Origin: Oligoflexus sp.
GTDB taxonomy: Bacteria > Bdellovibrionota_B > Oligoflexia > Oligoflexales > Oligoflexaceae
NCBI GenBank assembly: GCA_030151925.1
Contig: JASLCY010000420.1
Span: forward strand, 1-13,526
Direction of reading: 5' to 3'
DNA: 13,526 bases
Shown one piece after another: positions 6,170 through 13,526 of the stretch (its first letter is position 1; each line of letters begins with the position of its first letter). The notes below the pieces were generated by a model. The model was not told the DNA's origin and did no database searches. It worked only from the letters and a program-made list of their open reading frames with translations. A program made the translations under genes and the position numbers.

Positions 6170-7534
6170 TCAAGGCCTTTCGTTCGCCGAGACGCTGACT
6201 ACCGTCACTCCCGAGACCGTTCCGGCATCGAAGTCCGGCGTGAATTTCACCAGGCGGATCTCGCCATCGCCCCTATAGAAAGACACGATCGAGTAAATGA
6301 CTTCCGTCCCGTTCACGCTGATCAGGTCCGCGTGAGCCGCCGTGAGGTCGATCTCGCCGACCAACCCGTTCACAGGTGTTTCATAGGTCGTGCAAGGATC
6401 GGTCGCGACCTCCGTCCAGGCGGATACGGGCGAGGTGATCCGACGCGAGAGCATCCACGTGATCTGCTTCATATCGCTGCGGCGAATGAGCTTCTGCACG
6501 GGGATCTGATGCTGCGCGATCACGCAATAGAACGAATCGAGGCCGCTGATGTTGAGGTACGCGCCGTCCACCGTTCCCGAGACGGAATCCACGGTCGTCG
6601 CTTCCGCCGTGCGATAGGCGGCATTGGTGAAATCGTAAGGCAAGGCCGCCTGATACACGTCCTGCTGCTGAAGGTCTTCGATCGTCGCTACGGTCGGCAC
6701 CACGATGCCGGCGGTCGGGCCGTTGCCCAGCATGTTCCGGATGCGAGGCGCCGCCACGACTTCCGAAGTGAAGAGGCCGGCCTTGTTCACCAGGAAAGGC
6801 TGAGCGAGCACATTGGGATTGATTTTGAGGGAGCCGTCCGAAGTCGTGGTCCACGATCCCGCGGTGCCCGTATAGTTTTGCAGGACGACCGGCTGGGAAA
6901 CGAGCGCTGCCGCTGCCGAGCTCACCGTAAAGAGGCGCAGCTGGCCGTCCGCGAAGAAGAGGCGAGGCTGGTCCTGATCGGCGAAGTTACCGATTTCCGT
7001 GACGGTCACCGAGGTGTCGTCGCCCGTCACCTGCTCGACATGGACGGTTTTCGTGTTCCCGTTCCTCTCGACGAAGGCGAAGTAATCATCCGAGCCCTTC
7101 GCGAAATCCAGCGAGGTCACCACATGGTCCGCGGCGATCGCCACGCTCGCCTGGGAAGTTCCCGGGAAGCTGCTGACGAGGACCTGGGCGCTGGTCGCAT
7201 CCGTGCGGGACGTCACGACCCATTTTCCCGTAAGGCTCAGCGAGGCCAAAGGCTCCTGCGAACCGGCCAGCGGGAGCTTGAGGGTATCATCGAGGCTGAC
7301 CAGCGGAGCGGCCGCGGAATAAAGGTAAACGTGCGGCGTCTTATCATCGCTGCGACGCGAGATGAAGGCGCCGCGCGAACCGTCCTGGCTGAAGCTGGCG
7401 TTATAGTCCTCATACTGCAGCAGAGGATCGAGCTGCTCGGTGTTTTGCGGCAGTAGGGTCGTACTCGTATTGTTGTTGCCGCAGGCGCTGACGAGGGCCA
7501 TCACGACGAGAGGGTATGACAGGTATTTATGCAT
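6170..7534 (-). CDS. Predicted lipoprotein with possible beta-propeller repeats, function unknown
   Basis: A 454-residue protein that I do not recognise. Residues 1-17 form a signal peptide with hydrophobic core PLVVMALVSA, and VSAC (15-18) is a lipobox, so C18 should be lipidated; Gly follows, then an Asn/Thr/Ser-rich linker, and there is no Asp at +2. Residues 47-71 (FSQDGSRGAFISRR, then HVYLYS) resemble a PD40/TolB-type propeller blade. Later stretches such as FADGQLRLFTVS (194-205) and RGDGEIRLVKFTP (421-433) look like further beta-hairpins, so a propeller in the periplasm is plausible but unproven. Besides C18 there are only C337 and C381, which could form a disulphide. AGGAG six bases before the ATG supports the start. 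It looks monocistronic, divergent from ppk. Confidence 0.82.
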   Translation of the reverse strand: MHKYLSYPLVVMALVSACGNNNTSTTLLPQNTEQLDPLLQYEDYNASFSQDGSRGAFISRRSDDKTPHVYLYSAAAPLVSLDDTLKLPLAGSQEPLASLSLTGKWVVTSRTDATSAQVLVSSFPGTSQASVAIAADHVVTSLDFAKGSDDYFAFVERNGNTKTVHVEQVTGDDTSVTVTEIGNFADQDQPRLFFADGQLRLFTVSSAAAALVSQPVVLQNYTGTAGSWTTTSDGSLKINPNVLAQPFLVNKAGLFTSEVVAAPRIRNMLGNGPTAGIVVPTVATIEDLQQQDVYQAALPYDFTNAAYRTAEATTVDSVSGTVDGAYLNISGLDSFYCVIAQHQIPVQKLIRRSDMKQITWMLSRRITSPVSAWTEVATDPCTTYETPVNGLVGEIDLTAAHADLISVNGTEVIYSIVSFYRGDGEIRLVKFTPDFDAGTVSGVTVVSVSANERP

Positions 7535-7578
7535 GGAAGGCTCCTAACCGATCAGCTCCGGAGGGAAGATGTTTCTTC

Positions 7579-7607
7579 TGGGCAAGCCGAGCTAAAAGGG
7601 CTATGCT
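7579..7607 (+). promoter_or_regulatory. Candidate promoter for ppk
   Basis: TGGGCA (7579-7584) and TATGCT (7602-7607) are 17 bases apart, each matching four of six consensus positions. The start would lie near 7614, giving a leader of about 48 bases. It overlaps the inverted repeat at 7600-7632. A perfect TATAAT (7655-7660) nearer the gene ends one base before the ATG and would start transcription inside the coding region. Confidence 0.3.
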
Positions 7608-7632
7608 TAAGCAAATCAGCGATTAACATAGC
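7600..7632. repeat. Inverted repeat in the lipoprotein-ppk spacer
   Basis: GCTATG-c-TTAA (7600-7610) and TTAACATAGC (7623-7632) form 10-bp complementary arms with one unpaired C and a 12-base centre. It lies 29 bases before ppk in the 127-base divergent spacer 7535-7661. It could be an operator for a dimeric regulator or a stem-loop in the ppk leader. It does not resemble the direct-repeat Pho box. Confidence 0.5.
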
Positions 7633-7661
7633 TTTCAGACGACACGGCACCCATTATAATC

Positions 7662-9863
7662 ATGAACTCTGAAAAATTGCGAAAACTAAACCCAGCGGAT
7701 GAAGACCATTACATCAATCGTGAGCTGAGCTGGCTTGCCTTCAACCAGCGCGTTTTGGACGAGAGTCGCCGTGATCGCACGCCTCTGCTGGAACGTGTGA
7801 AATTCCTGACTATTTTTTATTCGAACCTCGACGAATTCTTCATGGTGCGGGTGGCGGGTAAAAAGCGGGCGATCCGCGAAGGAACACGCCAAATAGACGA
7901 ACCAGAGAACGCCAACCTGCAGGCGACCCTGGAAGCGATCCACAGCAAAGCCCGCGACCTGATGGCAGAGCTTTACACGACGTTCCAAAGGTCGTTGCTG
8001 CCCCATCTCGCCAAGAACAATATCCACCTGCATCGCCTGCATACTTTGAGCGACAGCCAACGCACGGCCCTCTCGCAATACTACAAACAATCGGTGCTGC
8101 CGGTCCTCACGCCGCTGGCGGTGGATCCCGCGCACCCGTTCCCCTTCCTCGGGAACCGCAAGCTCTATCTGCTCGTCGAGTTCAAACACGACAATCCCAG
8201 CCTCGCGCCCATCGCGTTCGTCGAGGTCCCGGGCGTCCTGCCGCGCCTCATCCCCGTGAATTCCGAGGAGCCGGGCCACAACTTCGTCCTGCTCGAGGAT
8301 CTGATCACCGAGCATCTTGCCGAGCTCTTCTTCGGACTGCCGATCAAGGCCGCCTATCCTATCCGCGTTACGCGGAACCTCGATATCAACCTCCTCGAGA
8401 GCGAAGTGGTCGATCTCCTGAGCTCGATCCAATCGGAGGTCAAGGCGCGTGAGCAGGCGGAGAGCGTGCGGCTGGAATACGCCTCGAGCCTTCCCCGCGA
8501 ACTCCTTGATCTCCTTGAGAAAAAGCTCAACCTTGCGGACGTCGACACCTACGAGTGCCAGGGCCCGCTCGCGCTCGCCGATTTCTCGGCGCTTTACGAA
8601 CTCAACGGCGAAGGTTGGAAATACCCTTCCTTCAACCCCCGGCTGCCGCAACGCATGAAAGGCAATCGCTCGATCTTCTCGTTGATCCGCGAAGCCGATA
8701 TCATGCTGCATCATCCCTTCGACAGCTTCTACGCGATCATCGAGCTCCTGCACGAGGCCGCCTGGGATCCCGACGTCCTCGCGATCAAACAAACCCTGTA
8801 TCGCACCTCGGGTGATTCGCCGATCATCGACGCTTTGATCCTCGCGGCCGAGCAGGGCAAGCAGGTGACCGCGGTGGTGGAGCTCAAGGCCCGTTTCGAC
8901 GAGAACAATAACATCGTCTGGGCGCGGCGCATGGAACGCGCGGGCGTGCACGTCGTCTATGGCTTCATCGGCCTCAAGACCCATTCGAAGATGACTCTCA
9001 TCGTCCGCCGCGAGAATAAGCGGCTGGCGTGCTACGTGCACCTTTCCACGGGCAATTACAACTCGTCCACCGCCCGCGTTTATGTCGATCTCGGTTATAT
9101 GACGGCCAAAACCGAGTTCGGCGACGACGTCACGCTCCTCTTCAACATCCTCACCGGCTTCAACCTGATCGGCCGGTCGGGAGCCGAGGCGCTGCCTTCG
9201 CCGATGAAAGCGCTGATCGTCGCTCCGCTCTACATGAGGAACAGCCTCATCGATATGATCCAGCGGGAGATCGACGAGCATAAGGCAGGCGGCAAAGGCC
9301 TCATCATCGCGAAGATGAACGCGCTCGTGGATCGCCGCCTGATCGATAAGCTCTACGAGGCCTCGCAGGCCGGCGTCGAGATCCGTTTGATCGTCCGCAG
9401 CATCTGCTGCCTGAGGCCCGGCGTCCCCGGCCTGAGCGAGACGATTCAGGTGCATTCGGTGGTCGGTCGTTTCCTCGAGCACTCCCGCATCTTCTATTTC
9501 CGCCACAAGGGCAAAGAAGAAGTCTACCTTGGCTCGGCAGATTGGATGCCGCGTAACATGGACCGCAGGATCGAGGTGATTTTCCCGGTTGAAGACGCAG
9601 TGGCGAAGCGGCAAATCATCGAACAAATTCTACCAACATATTGGGGAGATACCGAAAACACCTGGCGACTCGCGGCCGATGGGACTTACCATCGCGTGGA
9701 TGCCGGCGCTGCCCCTGTCAATTGCCATCAGAAATTCATTGAAGTCGCGCGGGAACAGGGTATCAAGTCCCTTCCCTATGACAAAGCCATACGGCATGAT
9801 CTGAAGGTCAAAGGTCGGCCCATCGTCGCGAGGCCGAACGCCAAGAAGGAAGACAAAAATTAA
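7662..9863 (+). CDS. ppk: Polyphosphate kinase 1
   Basis: PPK1 reversibly transfers the terminal phosphate of ATP onto polyphosphate through a phosphohistidine. At 733 residues it is slightly longer than the E. coli enzyme. The N-terminal domain starts with INRELSWLAFNQRVLDE (18-34), followed by NLDEFFMVRVAG. The nucleotide-handling core includes IKQTLYRTSGDSPII and VVELKARFDE. The two phospholipase D-like histidine motifs are KTHSK with H441, equivalent to the autophosphorylated histidine of E. coli, and FLEHSRIFYF with H607; the motif SADWMPRNMDRRIEV follows. No clear ribosome binding site precedes the ATG. By hand count the first 240 bases and last 180 bases are near 53% GC, the interior nearer 60%. 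ppx starts four bases after its stop. Confidence 0.97.
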   Translation: MNSEKLRKLNPADEDHYINRELSWLAFNQRVLDESRRDRTPLLERVKFLTIFYSNLDEFFMVRVAGKKRAIREGTRQIDEPENANLQATLEAIHSKARDLMAELYTTFQRSLLPHLAKNNIHLHRLHTLSDSQRTALSQYYKQSVLPVLTPLAVDPAHPFPFLGNRKLYLLVEFKHDNPSLAPIAFVEVPGVLPRLIPVNSEEPGHNFVLLEDLITEHLAELFFGLPIKAAYPIRVTRNLDINLLESEVVDLLSSIQSEVKAREQAESVRLEYASSLPRELLDLLEKKLNLADVDTYECQGPLALADFSALYELNGEGWKYPSFNPRLPQRMKGNRSIFSLIREADIMLHHPFDSFYAIIELLHEAAWDPDVLAIKQTLYRTSGDSPIIDALILAAEQGKQVTAVVELKARFDENNNIVWARRMERAGVHVVYGFIGLKTHSKMTLIVRRENKRLACYVHLSTGNYNSSTARVYVDLGYMTAKTEFGDDVTLLFNILTGFNLIGRSGAEALPSPMKALIVAPLYMRNSLIDMIQREIDEHKAGGKGLIIAKMNALVDRRLIDKLYEASQAGVEIRLIVRSICCLRPGVPGLSETIQVHSVVGRFLEHSRIFYFRHKGKEEVYLGSADWMPRNMDRRIEVIFPVEDAVAKRQIIEQILPTYWGDTENTWRLAADGTYHRVDAGAAPVNCHQKFIEVAREQGIKSLPYDKAIRHDLKVKGRPIVARPNAKKEDKN

Positions 9864-9867
9864 CCGA

Positions 9868-11454
9868 TTGAACTTCCAACCGAAGAACCCGCTCGCCGTG
9901 ATCGATCTCGGATCGAATACCTTTCACCTGGCGATCACGACTTTGGATGAGGACGGGCATATCCACGTGGTGGATACGCAGAAGGATCACCTCCGCCTCG
10001 CGGAGATGTTGGAAGACGGTTATATCCCGGCCAAGCTCTTTAAACGCTCGGCGGACGCCCTGCTCGCGATGAAGAGCATAGGGCAGAGCTACCACGCGCA
10101 GTTCCGGGTGGTGGCGACGCAGGCCATCCGCTCCGCTTCGAACCGCCTCGCCTTCATCGAACACATCCGCAAGGCCACGCAGCTCGACCTCGAGATCATC
10201 GACGGCGTGGAGGAAGCGCGCCTCTCCTTCCTCGGCGTGATCCAGGGCCTGCATTTCGGCGACGAACCGGTCATGACCGTGGACATCGGCGGCGCGAGCA
10301 CCGAGATCGCCTGCGGCCAGGCGAGCGATTGCCATTACCTCTCCTCGCTCAAGATCGGGGCGCTCCTGCTCTCGAAACGCTATCTCTACGATCGCACCGT
10401 CGACGACTTCGCCATCCACGACCTGCAGCAGCTGATCGAAGCGCGCGTGGCTCCGGTGCAGGAAGACCTCGCGTCGATGCCCATGCATCACGCGGCGGTA
10501 ACGTCGGGCACGGCCAAGGCCATAGCCCGCATGATCCACTGGGACAAGACCCATGAGCAGCTCGACGACGCGCACGGCTATCGGATCACGGCCGAAGAGC
10601 TCTTCCGCATCGAAAAAGAGCTGAACTCGCTCAAACGCTCGGAGCTGATCGCCGCGCGCTGGGCGCTCGACGTGCGGCGCGCGGACATCATACTCGCAGG
10701 CGCCGCGATCCTCGCGCAGCTCACGCGCGCGCTCAAGATCGGCTTCTGGAAGGTCTCTTCGAGCGGCCTGCGGGAAGGCGTCGCCCTCGATACCTACGAA
10801 CGCCAGGGGCTCCTGCCCGCCACGCGCTGGAACGACCTCCGCTGGCACACGATCCTCGGCCTGGCGAAGAAACTCAATCTCGACCCCAAATTCTCGGCCC
10901 ACACGAGCGACCTCGCGACGCTGATCTTCGACCGTTTCCTCGAATACGGCGAATTCAAGAACCGCTGCAAGAACCCGGTGATCGACCGCGATCTCCTCAA
11001 GGCCGCCGCCTATCTGCTCGAGGCCGGGAAGTTCATCAACTTCTCCACCTATCACCGGCACAGCTATTACCTGATCACCGAGATGAACCTCCTCGGCTTC
11101 ACCCAGGAAGAGAAGCACGTCATCGGCCTCACCAACCGTTTCGCTCGTAAGGCCCCGGCAAAACACGGAAAATCCGATGCTTTGCCGTACCTCGACCGCA
11201 ACTTCAACCGGGTCTCGCTGCTTTCCTCGTGCCTTAGGATCGCGCGCAGCCTGATGCGCACGCGCCAGGTGAAGACGCACGATTTCCGCGTGAGCAAGGA
11301 AGGGCACAAGATGGTCCTCGTGCTCACCGTGCATCCCGAACAGAAACTCGAGGCCGAGAAGATCGCCTTGCAGAAGGAGCTGAGGAACCTCGAGAAGGCG
11401 CTCCACGTCGAATTCAGTTTCCGCCTCGAGACCCTCGCGAAAGTACCGACATGA
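9868..11454 (+). CDS. ppx: Ppx/GppA-family exopolyphosphatase
   Basis: The family removes terminal phosphate from polyphosphate (Ppx) or from pppGpp (GppA); the position behind ppk favours polyphosphate. The 528 residues contain the ASKHA-fold phosphate motifs VIDLGSNTFHL (11-21), VATQAIRSASN, GVEEARLSFLG (113-123) with the presumed catalytic glutamate at E115 or E116, and DIGGASTEI (139-147), where Ala replaces a usual Gly. The C-terminal helical HD-like domain has AAAYLLEAGKFIN: L384 is where E. coli Ppx has His in LHEVG, while YHRHSYYLI (395-403) is kept. The TTG start has no close ribosome binding site; a GTG at 9898 is possible but would cut close to the first motif. It overlaps holA by four bases (ATGA). 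Confidence 0.93.
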   Translation: MNFQPKNPLAVIDLGSNTFHLAITTLDEDGHIHVVDTQKDHLRLAEMLEDGYIPAKLFKRSADALLAMKSIGQSYHAQFRVVATQAIRSASNRLAFIEHIRKATQLDLEIIDGVEEARLSFLGVIQGLHFGDEPVMTVDIGGASTEIACGQASDCHYLSSLKIGALLLSKRYLYDRTVDDFAIHDLQQLIEARVAPVQEDLASMPMHHAAVTSGTAKAIARMIHWDKTHEQLDDAHGYRITAEELFRIEKELNSLKRSELIAARWALDVRRADIILAGAAILAQLTRALKIGFWKVSSSGLREGVALDTYERQGLLPATRWNDLRWHTILGLAKKLNLDPKFSAHTSDLATLIFDRFLEYGEFKNRCKNPVIDRDLLKAAAYLLEAGKFINFSTYHRHSYYLITEMNLLGFTQEEKHVIGLTNRFARKAPAKHGKSDALPYLDRNFNRVSLLSSCLRIARSLMRTRQVKTHDFRVSKEGHKMVLVLTVHPEQKLEAEKIALQKELRNLEKALHVEFSFRLETLAKVPT

Positions 11455-12455
11455 GCCAATACAAGTCTTATCAAGCGCAGATGAAGAAGGCCCTCGAGCC
11501 GAGGATGAGCGAGAAGAACCCTTTGATCGTCTTGAAGGGCGGCTCGGATTTCATGCTCACTCTCACCTACAACGCCCTGAGGGCCCAGCTGAAGAGCGAA
11601 GGCCACAGCTTCGAACGCATCGAAGGCGCGAGTTTTACGGCCGAACGCTTCCTGCAGGCCACGGCTTCCCGTTCGATGTTCGACGACCGGCAGATGACGG
11701 TCGTCACGCAGGCCTTTACCAGCCCTGATCTTTACGACAGCCTGAAACGCACGGAATCGCTCAAGCAGATCCAGCCCGTGCTTTGCCTCATGCAGAACGG
11801 TGAGGTCCCGGCGAAGTTCGCCAAGGAGCTCACGCGCCTCGGCGCCTTCCTCATCTCCTGCGACGAGCCGGCGACCTGGGAAGCCAAGGATTTCCTCGCC
11901 GACAGGGCGAAGACGCACGACCTGCAGCTGGCGGGCGAGGCGCAGGCCCTCATGCTCGACGCGACCGGCTCGGACATCGTGAAGATCGAAAACGAGCTGA
12001 AGAAGCTCGCGCTGATCCTCGGCCCCGACGCGGGCTCCCTGAGCGCCGACAAGGTCAGGCCCCACCTGGACTTCCTGCGCGAGGACAACACTTTTAAAGT
12101 CGATCAATTGCTTTGCCAGGAAGCCTATGCGCAGGCCCTGCTCCTGCTGAAGAGCCTGCTCGATCGCGGCGAGAGTTCCCTGGGCATACTCGCGATCCTG
12201 GCTATGCACTGCCGCAAGGCGCTGCAGATCCAGGCGGGAATGCGCAGCGGCAGCACGCCTGCCGACCTGAGCCGCGAGCTGCGTCTGCCGTTATTCGTCG
12301 TGCAGGCTTACCTGCCCTATATCAAGAAACGCGGAGCGCCGGTTTTCCAAAGGGCCCTCAACCTCTGCCACGAGGCGGATCGGCGTTTGAAATCGATCCG
12401 TCATGGCGAAGAGATGTGGCTGGATAAGATCGTGTGGGAACTCATACCGACTTGA
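11451..12455 (+). CDS. holA: DNA polymerase III delta subunit
   Basis: HolA is the clamp-loader subunit that opens the sliding clamp ring at the replication fork. The 334 residues match the family in length and layout: an N-terminal AAA+-like domain with LIVLKGGSDFML (25-36) and SMFDDRQMTVV (75-85, the clamp-binding region of the family), then GSDIVKIENELKKLALILG (173-191), NTFKVDQLL (213-221), and an all-helical C-terminal domain with DRGESSLGILAILAMHCRKAL (238-258, given here as the helix that follows GES) and an HEADRRLK segment (307-314). As expected for delta there is no Walker A motif. Its ATG overlaps the ppx TGA, so translation is probably coupled; ppk, ppx and holA look like one transcript. 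It overlaps the convergent map gene by 14 bases. Confidence 0.93.
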   Translation: MSQYKSYQAQMKKALEPRMSEKNPLIVLKGGSDFMLTLTYNALRAQLKSEGHSFERIEGASFTAERFLQATASRSMFDDRQMTVVTQAFTSPDLYDSLKRTESLKQIQPVLCLMQNGEVPAKFAKELTRLGAFLISCDEPATWEAKDFLADRAKTHDLQLAGEAQALMLDATGSDIVKIENELKKLALILGPDAGSLSADKVRPHLDFLREDNTFKVDQLLCQEAYAQALLLLKSLLDRGESSLGILAILAMHCRKALQIQAGMRSGSTPADLSRELRLPLFVVQAYLPYIKKRGAPVFQRALNLCHEADRRLKSIRHGEEMWLDKIVWELIPT

Positions 12456-13218
12456 GTTTTTGCGCGGGAGAAAGCGTGAGGATCTCGACGGTCCAATCGC
12501 TGCGGATCGCGAGCGTGTGCTCGAACTGGGCCGAGAGCGAACCGTCCAGCGTCAATGCCGTCCAACCGTCCTTCAGCACCTTCGTGCGCCACGTGCCTTC
12601 GTTGATCATCGGTTCGATCGTAAACACCATGCCCGGTTCGAGGCGCTGGCCCTTGCCTTTTTCCCCGTAGTGATAGATCTGCGGATCTTCGTGGAACACC
12701 TTGCCGATGCCGTGGCCGACGAAGTCGCGGACCACCGAATAACCTTTGCCTTCAGCGTAGGTCTGGATCGCGTGACCGATATCGCCGACGCGCGCGCCTT
12801 CCTTCACGGCCTCGATCCCGCGCCGCAGGCACTCTTCGGTCACTTCAACGAGCTTCCGGGTCTTCTCGGAGACGTGCCCGACGAGGAACGTACGCGAGCT
12901 GTCGCCGTGATAACCGTTGAGGATAGGGGTGACGTCGATATTGATGATGTCGCCCTCTTTCAGGCGAGTCTTGCTCGAAGGGATGCCGTGGCAGACGACG
13001 TCATTCACGGAGGTGCAGATCGACTTCGGAAAGCCGCGGTAATTCAGGGGCGCGGAGATCGCTCCCTTCTTGGTCGTGTAAGCTTGGCATATATCGTTGA
13101 GCTCGAGAGTGGTGACGCCCGGCTTCACGTGAGCCTCAAGCATATCCAGGAGCTCGCCCGCGAGTTCACCCGCAGGGCGCATCTGATCGATCTCAGCATC
13201 GGATTTCAAGTAAATCAC
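12442..13218 (-). CDS. map: Type I methionine aminopeptidase
   Basis: This cytoplasmic dimetal enzyme removes the N-terminal methionine from new proteins. With the GTG start at 13216-13218 it has 258 residues. The five metal ligands are D95, D106, H169, E202 and E233; their spacing (11, 63, 33, 31) equals that of E. coli D97, D108, H171, E204 and E235. H77 in CHGIP is the conserved substrate-side histidine. An offset of two residues from E. coli supports this start. AAGGA lies nine bases before the GTG, whereas a TTG at 13261-13263 would add 15 atypical residues and overlap the upstream gene. There is no N-terminal zinc-finger or SH3-like extension, so it is the short bacterial form. It starts 17 bases behind an unrecognised gene and overlaps the end of holA. 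Confidence 0.95.
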   Translation of the reverse strand: MIYLKSDAEIDQMRPAGELAGELLDMLEAHVKPGVTTLELNDICQAYTTKKGAISAPLNYRGFPKSICTSVNDVVCHGIPSSKTRLKEGDIINIDVTPILNGYHGDSSRTFLVGHVSEKTRKLVEVTEECLRRGIEAVKEGARVGDIGHAIQTYAEGKGYSVVRDFVGHGIGKVFHEDPQIYHYGEKGKGQRLEPGMVFTIEPMINEGTWRTKVLKDGWTALTLDGSLSAQFEHTLAIRSDWTVEILTLSPAQKLKSV

Positions 13219-13227
13219 AGTCAAGAA

Positions 13228-13232
13228 TCCTT
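13228..13232 (-). promoter_or_regulatory. Ribosome binding site supporting the GTG start of map
   Basis: AAGGA on the minus strand, nine bases before GTG (13216-13218), lying between the upstream gene's TAG and the start. It favours the short map reading; the other nearby TTG codon (13222-13224) would be only three bases away from it. Confidence 0.55.
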
Positions 13233-13235
13233 GTT

Positions 13236-13526
13236 CTAACGCTCTATAAGCGCCCGAATCCAATCGGGATTTTTGATATTCAGGGCTTTGACGGCCGGGC
13301 CTTTGCCTGAGAGGGTGATACAGGCTTTGTGCTGGACCAGGACCGAGAAAGGCTCCCGTTTATAGACCAGATCGTGGATGTTTTCTAGCAAACTCAGATC
13401 CGGTTTTTCTCGGGTAAGGCTGAGATCGTAACGATCGAGCGCCTCGTCGATCTCGGGGAAATGATAGGTCCAGGGCCAGAGATTGGAAGTCGAGCCCGTA
13501 TGCAGCAGAGGGCTGAGATCATTCTC
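13236..13526 (-). CDS. Unrecognised protein, C-terminal 96 residues
   Basis: An open frame enters from the right edge and ends at a TAG (13236-13238), 17 bases before the map GTG. The visible 96 residues contain a tryptophan-rich patch NLWPWTYHFPEIDEAL, a segment REKPDLSLLENIHDLVYK, a beta-like stretch FSVLVQHKACITLSGKG, and end in NPDWIRALIER. There are no membrane segments and one cysteine. I cannot name the family. The uninterrupted frame, composition like its neighbours and operon-like spacing to map argue that it is a real gene. The last part could be a small alpha/beta domain, but that is a guess. Confidence 0.7.
   Translation of the reverse strand, partial: ENDLSPLLHTGSTSNLWPWTYHFPEIDEALDRYDLSLTREKPDLSLLENIHDLVYKREPFSVLVQHKACITLSGKGPAVKALNIKNPDWIRALIER

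Noticed and set aside
7535..7661. A Pho box upstream of ppk
   Set aside because: The expected pair of 7-base direct repeats is not present; the only repeat is inverted.
7686..9626. A 646-codon open frame on the minus strand across ppk
   Set aside because: It is the mirror of a GC-biased, well-conserved gene. Its product is rich in Arg, Asp, Glu and Val with no recognisable motif, while ppk on the plus strand carries all family motifs.
9808..11406. A 532-codon open frame on the minus strand across ppx
   Set aside because: Same cause: antisense of a GC-rich gene. Long stop-free antisense frames also cover ribF, the lipoprotein and queG.
13261..13263. TTG as the start of map
   Set aside because: It adds 15 residues unlike the family, overlaps the upstream coding frame and has a poorer ribosome binding site than the GTG at 13216-13218.

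Overview
The window reads as ordinary, tightly packed chromosome of a GC-rich Gram-negative bacterium. KdsA (Kdo of lipopolysaccharide), a PilC-type pilus platform protein and a lipobox lipoprotein indicate an outer membrane. The rank is inference: a deep-branching proteobacterial relative such as the Bdellovibrionota/Oligoflexia would fit the mixture, but no single marker here decides it. Most genes are conserved housekeeping genes. I see no CRISPR array, phage, transposase or insertion sequence.

Layout. Bases 2-514 (+) are the 3' end of pilC. It meets, tail to tail, a leftward three-gene unit, kdsA - TVP38/TMEM64 membrane protein - small double zinc-ribbon protein (2328 down to 511). A non-coding stretch (2329-2530) holds candidate back-to-back promoters. 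Rightward from it lie tRNA-Phe(GAA), secG and tRNA-Leu(GAG), closed by a hairpin terminator at 3109-3143. Leftward again come aroE and queG (5037 down to 3149). queG seems to start at a CTG codon with a good ribosome binding site, and one of its eight iron-sulphur cysteines is replaced by phenylalanine. A 132-base divergent spacer separates aroE from ribF (5170-6153, +). An unrecognised lipoprotein (7534 down to 6170) converges on ribF and diverges from ppk. ppk, ppx and holA (7662-12455, +) run almost without gaps. map (13218 down to 12442) converges on holA with a 14-base overlap, and upstream of it is the 3' end of an unrecognised gene running off the right edge.

Functions. ppk and ppx form a polyphosphate synthesis/degradation pair, with the replicative clamp-loader subunit gene holA coupled behind them. 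kdsA, secG and map serve envelope synthesis, protein export and N-terminal methionine removal. aroE belongs to aromatic biosynthesis, ribF to flavin cofactors and queG to tRNA modification. The points most worth a second look are the QueG cysteine loss and CTG start, the metal-type KdsA with a composition break inside its gene, the inverted repeat and missing ribosome binding site before ppk, and the two unrecognised proteins. I did not find a convincing new multi-gene system.
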